Part shown: piece by piece, positions 1 to 6,570 of the stretch
Layout of the letters: every line of letters begins with the position of its first letter
How positions within the stretch are numbered: the first letter of the stretch is position 1
From: an uncultured bacterium
GTDB taxonomy: Bacteria; Actinomycetota; Coriobacteriia; Coriobacteriales; Coriobacteriaceae
DNA length: 10,605 bases
Assembly: GCA_905215225.1 (NCBI GenBank)
Contig: CAJMPM010000036.1
Location: 1-10,605, forward strand
Direction: 5' to 3'
Notes under the pieces: generated by a model
The model's database searches: none
Seen by the model: only the letters and a program-made list of their open reading frames with translations
What the model was told of the DNA's origin: nothing
Program-made: the position numbers and the translations under genes

Positions 1-31
1 TGGCATTACCATAACCTCGGCGGGCCAATAA

Positions 32-61
32 TGATCCCTTGGGAACGGGGGAAAGTAGTCA
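32..61 (+). repeat. Dispersed ~31-nt repeat unit, solitary copy
   Basis: This 30-nt stretch begins TGATCCCTTGGG and ends TAGTCA. It aligns with the reverse complement of 9404-9434 at 26 of 31 columns (four substitutions and one gap by hand alignment). It also resembles the direct copy at 9437-9467, sharing the TGATCC start, a G-rich core and an A-rich end. Here the unit is alone rather than paired head to head, and its right end runs into the inverted repeat at 56-111. It contains no gene. I infer a dispersed intergenic repeat family; copy number in the genome is unknown. Confidence 0.6.
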
Positions 62-111
62 TCGGGGACGTTTTTGTTTGACTAGTCGTTTAAGAACGTC
101 CCCAATGACTA
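56..111. repeat. Long imperfect inverted repeat (hairpin) upstream of the YhgE operon
   Basis: The arms are 56-76 and 91-111. TAGTCAT (56-62) pairs with ATGACTA (105-111), one C/A mismatch follows at 63/104, then GGGGACGTT (64-72) pairs with AACGTCCCC (95-103). T/G, T-A, T-A and G/T pairs extend the stem to 76/91. The loop contains GACTAGTCG (80-88), and the same nine bases recur at 107-115 on the right flank. No clean run of T follows the right arm, so it is a poor intrinsic terminator for + strand transcription, although it could fold in RNA. It is probably a repetitive palindrome comparable to those at 9330-9533. Confidence 0.65.
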
Positions 112-142
112 GTCGGATTGATAATTTGTGCGGGTTGTGGTT

Positions 143-181
143 TTGTGACCTGCTGAAATTTACGATACTGTACAACTGTAC
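143..181 (+). promoter_or_regulatory. Candidate promoter with a small dyad near the start site, upstream of the YhgE pair
   Basis: TTGTGA (143-148) and TACTGT (166-171) are separated by 17 bases and could be -35 and -10 elements of a housekeeping promoter; both are imperfect. A perfect 5-bp dyad, GTACA-AC-TGTAC (170-181), overlaps the expected transcription start, where a repressor operator would sit. A second -10-like hexamer, TATATT, lies at 200-205. A wider pair, ACCATTGT (225-232) and ACAATGGT (259-266), flanks the candidate ATG at 262. No regulator gene is in the window. Only the short matches support this, so the assignment is tentative. Confidence 0.3.
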
Positions 182-261
182 GCTAATTTATCTTCGTAGT
201 ATATTGCTACCCGCAAAACTCAATACCATTGTGTTCTGAGACGCTAAAGCGCCTACGTACA

Positions 262-3078
262 ATGGTTGTCGATAGTACGATTCGATTCAACGACAGGATG
301 GATGGTCCAAGCGTGAGTCTCGGCAGCAAACTATCCAATGCAAAGGTGTCCTTTGCGATATTTAAGCGCGACATTAAGCGACTGCTTGTGAACCCCGTCG
401 CCTTGGTGGTTACCCTCGGCGTGTGCGTTATTCCCTCGCTGTATGCCTGGTACAACATCGTGGCAAACTGGGATCCGTACGGAAACACCCAGGGCATCAA
501 GATTGCTATCGCCAACAACGACCAGGGAACCCAAAACGACCTGGTGGGCGAGCTCAATGCGGGCGACAAGGTCGTCGATCAGCTCAAGGAGAACGATCAG
601 TTGGGCTGGACCTTCGTCGATTCGGCGGCCGCCGCCAAGGAGGGCGTCGAGAGCGGTGAGTACTATGCGGCCATCGTAATCCCCAAGAACTTCTCGGATA
701 ACCTGGTCTCGATGCTCGACGGCAACTACCATCAGCCCAAGCTTACGTACTACGTCAATGAGAAAAAGAGCGCTATTGCACCCAAGGTTACCGACACCGG
801 TGCAAACACCATCGAGCAGCAGATTAACTCGGAGTTCGTCTCCACGGTGGGTGAGACCGTTGCCAGTATTGCCAAGGATGCCGGAGTCGATTTAAAGGAC
901 AAGGCAACCCAGGCTCAGGATTCGTTGGCCGGTTCGGTATCAGAGGCTTCTGATACGTTGGGCGAAGTGCGCGATTCGATTGGCGACATGAATGCCGCCA
1001 TCGATAAGACGAGTGGTTCCATTGCCTCGGCAGATGCGGCACTTGCCGGTCTGCAGGGTCAGGCGCCGTCGCTGACGCAGGCGATCTCCCAGGGCAATGA
1101 CCTGCTGGGCGAGGCTCGCGCCACGGCGGGCAACTCTGTCGCCTCGCTCTCCAAGGCGCTCTCGGAAGGCAGCCTTGCGCTCACCAAGACGTCAGCCTCC
1201 GCAAACGCTGCGATTGGCAAGCTGACGGGCGCGGTCACATCTACGACCACCCGTATCGACAATTCGCTTGAGTCTCTCCAAGCGACGATCGACCACAATA
1301 AGGCCGTTATCGGCCACTTGGAAATTCTCGTCAATGACACGTCGACAGGTTCCAAGGAAATTGACGCGCGCATTGTATCGACCATCGATTTGCTCCGCGA
1401 GCAGAATGAAAAGCTTCAGAGCATCAAGGACGGTCTGTCTGCACAGTCGAGTGCCATGGCGAAAGACGCCGCGGCTGTCTCGGGTGCCAGCGACGCTATC
1501 AATAATGCAATTCAGACCGGTGCGACCAACCTTGGCCAGGCCCAGACGGACCTGGGTCAAAACGCGCTGCCGAAGGCCTCGAGCGCGCTCGATTCCTTTG
1601 CCGCCGTCTCGGGTGATCTGACGGGAATCGTGTCTGGCCTCACGCCTACTATTGCAAGTGCGCGCGGTACACTTTCGCAACTCAACGCTACGCTCGGTCA
1701 GGCCAAGACCACGCTGTCCCAGCCCGATGCCTCGCTTGCCAAGGTCCAGGACAAGCTCGCAACCGCCGCCAACGACATCGCGGCGCTACAGACCTCCGAG
1801 TCCATGGGCGAGCTGGCCGACCTGATGGGCGTCGACGTCGATGACGTTGCAGACTTCATGGCATCTCCGGTCGAGCTGACCTCAAAGTCAATTTACCCGG
1901 TTAAGAGCTTCGGCTCGGGCATTGCTCCTTTCTACACCAATCTGGCGCTTTGGGTGGGCGGCTACGTGCTCATCGCCATTTACAAGCTCGAGGTCGATCG
2001 CGAAGGCGTTGGCAGCTTTACCGCGCGTCAGGGCTACTTTGGCCGCTGGTTGCTCCTGGTGATCCTGGGCGCGTTGCAGGCCATCATCGTTACGGTAGGC
2101 GATCTGGTGATTGGCGTGCAGTGCGTCAGCCCGCTGCTGTTCGTGCTGGGCGGCATCGCCATCTCGTTCACCTACGTCAATATCATCTATGCGCTGTCCA
2201 CCACGTTTAAGCATATCGGCAAGGCAATCGGCGTCATTCTTGTCATCGTGCAGATCCCGGGTTCGTCGGGCATGTACCCCATCGAGATGATGCCCGGCTT
2301 CTTCCAGTGGCTGCACCCGCTGCTGCCCTTTACCTATGGCATCAATCTGCTGCGTGAGACGGTCGGCGGCATGTATTCGTTCAACTACCTGTTTAACCTG
2401 TGCATTCTGGGCGTGTTCTTGATCGTGGCGCTCTTTATCGGCCTGCAGCTGCGTCCGCTGCTGCTCAACCTTAACCTGCTCTTTGATAAACAGCTCTCCA
2501 CGACCGGTATGATGATTTGCGAGTCCAACGACCTGCCGCGCCAGCGCTACTCGCTGCGCACGGCCATGCGCGTCATGCTCGATTCCGATTCGTACCGTCG
2601 CGAACTGCTCGATCATGCGGTCGCCTTTGAACATCGCTACCCGTACTACATCAAGGGCGGTTTTGCCGCCGTGGTGGGCGTTCAGGTCCTGCTCTTTGTC
2701 CTGTCGACGGTTCTCGATATCGACAATAACGGCAAGATCATCCTGCTTGTCATTTGGATCATCTCGGTTATTGCCATCTGCGGCTGGCTTATCAATATCG
2801 AATATATCCGAGCGAGCCTCAATACCCAGATGCGCATCTCGGCGCTTTCGGATGAGGACCTGCGTCGCGAGATGCGCGAACACACGGCCGCCATTCCTGC
2901 CGCCCGCCACATGTTTGGCCTCAACGCCAGCGAGCGTGGTGCCAAGGGCGGCGATCAGTCCACGTGCCGCTTGCCGCATATCGGCTCGCACCATAAATCT
3001 CAGGGCAGCGACAGCACAGCCACAAATGATGGAGATACCACCGCGCTTGGCAAGCACTCCAAAGGAGGTGAGGCATAA
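262..3078 (+). CDS. YhgE/Pip family membrane protein, large form with C-terminal extension
   Basis: The protein is 938 aa from ATG 262. It has the family architecture. A cytoplasmic FKRDIKRLL stretch is followed by a first membrane helix (about 45-66) ending in PSLYAWYNI and then WDPYG, the Pip/YhgE N-terminal signature. A long Ala/Ser/Asp-rich coiled-coil-like extracytoplasmic region spans about 200-540. Five helices follow at about 556-574, 596-618, 624-645, 655-670 and 709-731, with an ABC-2-like GSSGMYPIEMMP segment between the fourth and fifth. Unlike its partner downstream, it carries a further ~200 residues: a charged segment, two more helices (about 800-820 and 826-846) and a hydrophilic His/Ser/Thr-rich tail. 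The family includes Lactococcus Pip (phage infection protein) and is related to YueB/EsaA of type VII secretion; its substrate is unknown. The start is uncertain. ATG 262 has no ribosome binding site. TTG 229, ATG 298 and GTG 313 are alternatives, and GTG 313 has an AGGATGG upstream. It is co-transcribed with the next gene. Confidence 0.9.
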   Translation: MVVDSTIRFNDRMDGPSVSLGSKLSNAKVSFAIFKRDIKRLLVNPVALVVTLGVCVIPSLYAWYNIVANWDPYGNTQGIKIAIANNDQGTQNDLVGELNAGDKVVDQLKENDQLGWTFVDSAAAAKEGVESGEYYAAIVIPKNFSDNLVSMLDGNYHQPKLTYYVNEKKSAIAPKVTDTGANTIEQQINSEFVSTVGETVASIAKDAGVDLKDKATQAQDSLAGSVSEASDTLGEVRDSIGDMNAAIDKTSGSIASADAALAGLQGQAPSLTQAISQGNDLLGEARATAGNSVASLSKALSEGSLALTKTSASANAAIGKLTGAVTSTTTRIDNSLESLQATIDHNKAVIGHLEILVNDTSTGSKEIDARIVSTIDLLREQNEKLQSIKDGLSAQSSAMAKDAAAVSGASDAINNAIQTGATNLGQAQTDLGQNALPKASSALDSFAAVSGDLTGIVSGLTPTIASARGTLSQLNATLGQAKTTLSQPDASLAKVQDKLATAANDIAALQTSESMGELADLMGVDVDDVADFMASPVELTSKSIYPVKSFGSGIAPFYTNLALWVGGYVLIAIYKLEVDREGVGSFTARQGYFGRWLLLVILGALQAIIVTVGDLVIGVQCVSPLLFVLGGIAISFTYVNIIYALSTTFKHIGKAIGVILVIVQIPGSSGMYPIEMMPGFFQWLHPLLPFTYGINLLRETVGGMYSFNYLFNLCILGVFLIVALFIGLQLRPLLLNLNLLFDKQLSTTGMMICESNDLPRQRYSLRTAMRVMLDSDSYRRELLDHAVAFEHRYPYYIKGGFAAVVGVQVLLFVLSTVLDIDNNGKIILLVIWIISVIAICGWLINIEYIRASLNTQMRISALSDEDLRREMREHTAAIPAARHMFGLNASERGAKGGDQSTCRLPHIGSHHKSQGSDSTATNDGDTTALGKHSKGGEA
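3061..3070 (+). promoter_or_regulatory. Strong Shine-Dalgarno for the second YhgE gene, inside the first gene's 3' end
   Basis: AAAGGAGGTG lies in the last codons of the upstream gene. GGAGG is ten bases from ATG 3079, and the upstream TAA (3076-3078) touches that ATG. This fixes the start of the second gene and indicates translation from a shared mRNA with independent or coupled initiation. It is the strongest ribosome binding site in the window, in contrast to the poor one before the first gene. Confidence 0.85.
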
Positions 3079-5268
3079 ATGAAGAACATCCTGCATCTGT
3101 TTAAGCGCGATGTCCAAAACGTGTCTCGCTCCGTGATCGGCTTGGTTGTCGTGATGGGCCTCATTATCGTACCGTGCCTGTACGCGTGGTTTAACATCGC
3201 CGGCAGCTGGGATCCGTACGGCAACACCGGCAATCTTAAGATCGCCGTGGTCAACACCGATGAGGGTTACGAGAGCGATTTGATCCCCGTCGAGGTTAAC
3301 GTGGGCGAAAACGTGACCGCCACCCTACGCGGCAACGAGAGCTTCGATTGGGTTGTGCTTAACGATCGCGAAAAGGCTATCGAGGGCGTTAAGTCGGGCG
3401 CGTACTATGCTGCCGTCGTTATCCCCAAAACGTTTAGCGCCGACATGATGACGCTTTTCTCGACCGACGTGAAACACGCCGATATCGAGTTATACGAGAA
3501 CCAGAAGGCCAACGCCATCGCGCAGATCGTGACCGAGAAGGGTTCGAGCGCCGTTCAGAACCAGGTTAACGAATCTTTTACCGAGACCATTACGAGCATC
3601 GGTCTTAAGACGGTGTCCAGCCTGCTCGATTACATGAGCACCGACCAAGTCAGCAACTTTATCGCCAACCTGTCCTCGACGCTCGGCGATTCGGTCCAGG
3701 ACCTGCAGGACGTTCAGGCCAGCGCAACGTCGCTTGCGGGCATTTTGAGCTCCACGTCCGATTCGCTGACGTCGGCGGGCGGTATGCTCAAGCAGTCGGG
3801 CACGGTCGATGAGTCGACCAAGCAGCTGATGGAGCATGCCAAGAGCGGCATCGATGATTCCAAAGAAGCGCTTAAGACGGCAAACGATGCCATCGATGCC
3901 GCGATCGATGGAAGTGCGGGTTCGTTCGACAATGTGTCTGCCGAGCTCGCGAAGGCGTTCGATGCCGCTAACCAGCATGTCGACCTTACGGTGTCCCAAC
4001 TCAACGATGCCGCTGCGGCCCTCAATGCGCGCGCCAAGGATATCGATGAGATGGCCGATCAGCTCCGCAGCCTTGCCGACCAGGTGAGCGATGAGAATTT
4101 GAAGGACGATCTCAAGTCTGCCGCGACGTCGCTGGGCAGAATCGTCGTTGAGTACCGCAACAATGCCAATGAGCTGACGAATATCGCGACGTCGCTCACG
4201 AAGAGTATGACAGAGGTTAACAAGTCGCGTGCCGAGGTCGATCAGGCAATCGCCGATGCCAAGGCGGGCATTTCGGGAGCCAAGTCCGACTACGATTCCA
4301 CGTTCTCGGTTAAGGCCAAGGAGCTCAAGAAGACTATTTCGGGCGTTTTGGATTCGCTCAACGGTATCTCGGGCGACCTGGATAGTGCTGTTGCCGGCCT
4401 GACCGACGCATCCGGTTCGCTGGCAAAGGGCCTCTCTAAGGCTGCAAAGCTGGTCAACAAGGCTTCCGATCAGCTGGGCGAGGCGTCGGGCAAGATCAGC
4501 GCGTTTAAGGACGAGCTCGACGGTGCCCTTATGTCTGATGATCTAGCCACGATCAAGACGATGATCGGCAATGATCCCGAGGGTCTGGCTGTGTCGCTTT
4601 CCGGCCCCGTCGCGCTCGACCGCAAGCCGGTTTATCCGATCCGCAACTACGGCTCGGCCATGGCGCCGTTCTACACGATTCTGTCGCTCTGGGTCGGTTC
4701 GATCGTACTGGCGGCCATGATGAAGGTCTCGGTCGACGATGAGCTCATCAACGAGCTCATCCCCGTGCGCTTGCACGAGATCTATCTGGGTCGTTACCTG
4801 TTCTTTGGCGGTTTGGCTCTGCTGCAGGCAACGCTCGTGTGCGCGGGCGACATCCTGTTCTTTGGCATCCAGTGCGACAACCCGCTGCAGTTTGTGCTGG
4901 CGGGCTGGGTCGCGAGTCTCGTGTTCTCCAATATCGTCTACACGCTTACGGTTTCGTTTGGCGATATCGGCAAGGCGCTCGCAGTCGTGCTGTTGGTCAT
5001 GCAGGTCGGCGGTTCGGGCGGCACGTTCCCCATCGAGATGACCGGCCCCGTGTTCCAGGCGATCTATCCGTTCCTGCCGTTTACTCACGGCATCAACGCC
5101 ATGCATGCTGCCATGGCTGGCGCCTACCATATGGAGTACTGGGTTGAGCTGGGCATTCTGGCGAGCTATCTGATTCCGTCGCTGGCCCTGGGCGTCGTCT
5201 TCCGCCGTCCGGTCATCAAAGCCAACGACTGGATCATCGAAAAACTGGAGTCAACCAAATTGATTTAG
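3079..5268 (+). CDS. YhgE/Pip family membrane protein, canonical-length form
   Basis: The protein is 729 aa and a paralogue of the preceding gene product. FKRD (8-11) precedes the first helix (about 17-38), which ends in PCLYAWFNI (32-40) followed by WDPYG (44-48), the same signature as in its neighbour. Next comes the conserved extracytoplasmic NTDEG and YYAAVVIPK region, then a long heptad-like Ala/Ser/Asp/Lys-rich segment (about 190-505). The C-terminal membrane domain begins near 524 (YGSAMAPFYTILSLWVG) and has helices near 528-548, 574-597, 602-625, 632-650 and 691-713, with GGSGGTFPIEM between the fourth and fifth. It lacks the two-helix extension and polar tail of the larger partner. 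The two proteins probably act together as a heteromeric envelope complex, inferred from their adjacency and shared mRNA. No ATPase gene is next to them, so calling the pair an ABC exporter is not supported. Molecular function is unknown. Confidence 0.93.
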   Translation: MKNILHLFKRDVQNVSRSVIGLVVVMGLIIVPCLYAWFNIAGSWDPYGNTGNLKIAVVNTDEGYESDLIPVEVNVGENVTATLRGNESFDWVVLNDREKAIEGVKSGAYYAAVVIPKTFSADMMTLFSTDVKHADIELYENQKANAIAQIVTEKGSSAVQNQVNESFTETITSIGLKTVSSLLDYMSTDQVSNFIANLSSTLGDSVQDLQDVQASATSLAGILSSTSDSLTSAGGMLKQSGTVDESTKQLMEHAKSGIDDSKEALKTANDAIDAAIDGSAGSFDNVSAELAKAFDAANQHVDLTVSQLNDAAAALNARAKDIDEMADQLRSLADQVSDENLKDDLKSAATSLGRIVVEYRNNANELTNIATSLTKSMTEVNKSRAEVDQAIADAKAGISGAKSDYDSTFSVKAKELKKTISGVLDSLNGISGDLDSAVAGLTDASGSLAKGLSKAAKLVNKASDQLGEASGKISAFKDELDGALMSDDLATIKTMIGNDPEGLAVSLSGPVALDRKPVYPIRNYGSAMAPFYTILSLWVGSIVLAAMMKVSVDDELINELIPVRLHEIYLGRYLFFGGLALLQATLVCAGDILFFGIQCDNPLQFVLAGWVASLVFSNIVYTLTVSFGDIGKALAVVLLVMQVGGSGGTFPIEMTGPVFQAIYPFLPFTHGINAMHAAMAGAYHMEYWVELGILASYLIPSLALGVVFRRPVIKANDWIIEKLESTKLI

Positions 5269-5363
5269 TTCAGACACGTAAACGCTGTCAGAACATCGAG
5301 GCCTTCCAGTTTTACACTTTATTATGCTGGATTGCGATGCAACGCCGGTTGTTGCTACAGTAG

Positions 5364-5398
5364 CGGGGCGTGCCGGGGGTCCGGTGCGCCCCGTTTTT
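5364..5398 (+). terminator. Intrinsic terminator after the YhgE operon
   Basis: CGGGGCG (5364-5370) pairs with CGCCCCG (5387-5393). An inner CCGG/CCGG stem (5373-5376 with 5381-5384) closes on the loop GGGT, with TG/TG as an internal bulge between the stems. Five T follow (5394-5398). It lies 96 nt after the second YhgE stop and 72 nt before the next gene, so it should separate the two transcription units. The 95 bases before it (5269-5363) contain no gene. Confidence 0.8.
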
Positions 5399-5400
5399 AT

Positions 5401-5429
5401 TTGACCATGAGGCGGCACGCAGCCATACG
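5401..5429 (+). promoter_or_regulatory. Candidate promoter of the DMT transporter gene
   Basis: TTGACC (5401-5406) matches the -35 consensus at five of six bases. A 17-base spacer leads to CATACG (5424-5429), a weak -10 with three of six matches. It sits just after the upstream terminator and about 40 bases before ATG 5470, as expected for an independent unit. The good -35 and its placement are the support; the poor -10 lowers confidence. Confidence 0.35.
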
Positions 5430-5469
5430 CGTGCGGACACCACGCCCAGATTGAGTGTGAGGATGTTCC

Positions 5470-6453
5470 ATGGCCCAATACGCTGCCAACGAAATCGAAA
5501 ACATGCCCGATAGCCCTGTGGCCCGTGAGGATTTGGGCGCGGGCGGTATTCCCAGGGGCGCCGGCGCACGCTCCCCGCTGTTCTGGAAAGTTTTGCTACT
5601 TTCGGTAGCGGTCATCTGGGGCTACTCCTTTACCACTATGAAGGACGCACTCGGCACCATTCCGGTGTTCGAGCTGCTCTATGTACGCTTTCTGCCTGCA
5701 GCGTTGGTCATGTTTGCCGTCTTCCACAAGCGCATCACTGCACATTTCAACGCTCGCAATCTGATCGTTGGCCTGAGTATGGGCGTGCTCATGTGGGCGG
5801 CCTATGCGTTGCAGACGGTCGGTCTGGCATATACTACGGCGGGCAAGAATGCTTTTTTGACGGGCACGTATTGCATCCTCGTGCCGTTCGCGAGCTATTT
5901 TCTGAGCGGAGAAAAACTCACCCGCTATAACCTGGGCGCGGCACTGCTGTGCTTGGCGGGCATTGGCTTGGTGGCGCTCGATAGCGTCGAGTTCAACATC
6001 GGTGACGTCATTACGCTGGCAGGCGCGGTCTTCTTCGCCATCCAGATGGCGGTGACCGCCAAGTACGGTCGCAAAATGGACATCAACGTTATCACGTTTT
6101 GGATGTTTGTGGGCAACGGCGTGCTGAGCCTGGTTTCGTCGCTGTTATTCGAGACCCAGGCGCCTCTGTCCGTGTGGACGCCGAACTTTATCGGTGTGAT
6201 GGCGTTTCTCTCGGTGGGCTGCACATGCGTGGCTCTGCTCATCCAAAACGTCGGCCTGGCGCATGTCCCGGCCTCGACGGGCGCGCTGCTCCTTTCGATG
6301 GAGTCGCCTTCGGGTGTGCTGTTCTCGGTGCTGCTGATGGGGGAGGCGCTCACCTCGCGCCTGCTCGCCGGCTTCGTGCTTATCTTCCTGTCGATTATCT
6401 TGAGTGAGACTCACTTCGATTTTTTGCGCAAAAAGCCGCGCCCGCAATTGTAA
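5470..6453 (+). CDS. EamA-domain DMT superfamily transporter
   Basis: This 327-aa inner-membrane protein belongs to the drug/metabolite transporter superfamily (EamA/RhaT-like). A polar, Gly/Pro-rich cytoplasmic tail of about 38 residues precedes the first helix (about 41-58, with the typical VIWGYSF). Two tandem EamA repeats follow, about 41-170 and 176-319, giving ten predicted helices. Family hallmarks include VRFLPAAL after the second helix, the AYTTAGKNAFLTGTYCILVP segment in the first repeat, and its counterpart ending SMESPSGVLFSVLLMGEALT in the second. A short basic tail ends the protein. The start at ATG 5470 is supported by TGAGG seven bases upstream. Such proteins move amino acids, nucleosides or other small metabolites, usually outward; the sequence does not reveal the substrate. 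Terminators on both sides suggest a monocistronic gene. Confidence 0.92.
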   Translation: MAQYAANEIENMPDSPVAREDLGAGGIPRGAGARSPLFWKVLLLSVAVIWGYSFTTMKDALGTIPVFELLYVRFLPAALVMFAVFHKRITAHFNARNLIVGLSMGVLMWAAYALQTVGLAYTTAGKNAFLTGTYCILVPFASYFLSGEKLTRYNLGAALLCLAGIGLVALDSVEFNIGDVITLAGAVFFAIQMAVTAKYGRKMDINVITFWMFVGNGVLSLVSSLLFETQAPLSVWTPNFIGVMAFLSVGCTCVALLIQNVGLAHVPASTGALLLSMESPSGVLFSVLLMGEALTSRLLAGFVLIFLSIILSETHFDFLRKKPRPQL

Positions 6454-6465
6454 ACAACTTGTTGC

Positions 6466-6492
6466 GCCGCCCTCCCGGGGCGGCATTTTTTT
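6466..6492 (+). terminator. Strong intrinsic terminator after the DMT transporter gene
   Basis: GCCGCCC (6466-6472) pairs perfectly with GGGCGGC (6478-6484) around a five-base loop. One A and then seven T (6486-6492) follow. It starts 12 bases after the transporter stop codon. It is the clearest Rho-independent terminator in the window and isolates the transporter from the M20 hydrolase gene. Confidence 0.93.
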
Positions 6493-6518
6493 ATGCCTCA
6501 CCTTTAAAGTTATACCTT

Positions 6519-6540
6519 GCACTTTACGCTATCAAAGTGC
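6519..6540. promoter_or_regulatory. Inverted repeat upstream of the M20 hydrolase, candidate operator
   Basis: GCACTTT (6519-6525) and AAAGTGC (6534-6540) are perfect 7-base arms around eight bases. The dyad lies 30 bases before ATG 6571, in the leader or promoter region. It has no following T-run, so it is not a terminator. A weak -10-like TATACC (6511-6516) lies just upstream, but its -35 would fall in the T-run of the preceding terminator. A repressor site is plausible but unproven. Confidence 0.35.
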
Positions 6541-6570
6541 TTGCTGCAAAAACGTTACTGGAGGGCATCT

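Noticed and set aside
39..239. Small open frame of 66 codons at the window start
   Set aside because: It crosses the repeat unit and inverted repeat, has no ribosome binding site and overlaps the next gene's promoter region.
1888..3117. 409-codon open frame on the - strand across the first YhgE gene
   Set aside because: It is antisense to a clear membrane-protein gene, rich in His, Gln, Asp and Arg as expected for a shadow of high-GC coding sequence, and shows no known motif.
262..5268. ABC-2 type exporter operon
   Set aside because: The C-terminal domains resemble ABC-2 permeases, but no Walker-motif ATPase gene is next to them; YhgE/Pip is the better family call.
5310..5330. TTTACACTTTAT string resembling the lac promoter -35 region
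   Set aside because: No acceptable -10 hexamer follows at 16-18 bases; the likeness appears coincidental.
5332..5361. Possible extended -10 promoter (TTGCGA, 18 bases, TACAGT) just before the terminator hairpin
   Set aside because: Transcription would begin at the terminator stem itself and produce almost nothing; the -35 is weak, and GCTACAGTAGC is simply a short palindrome.
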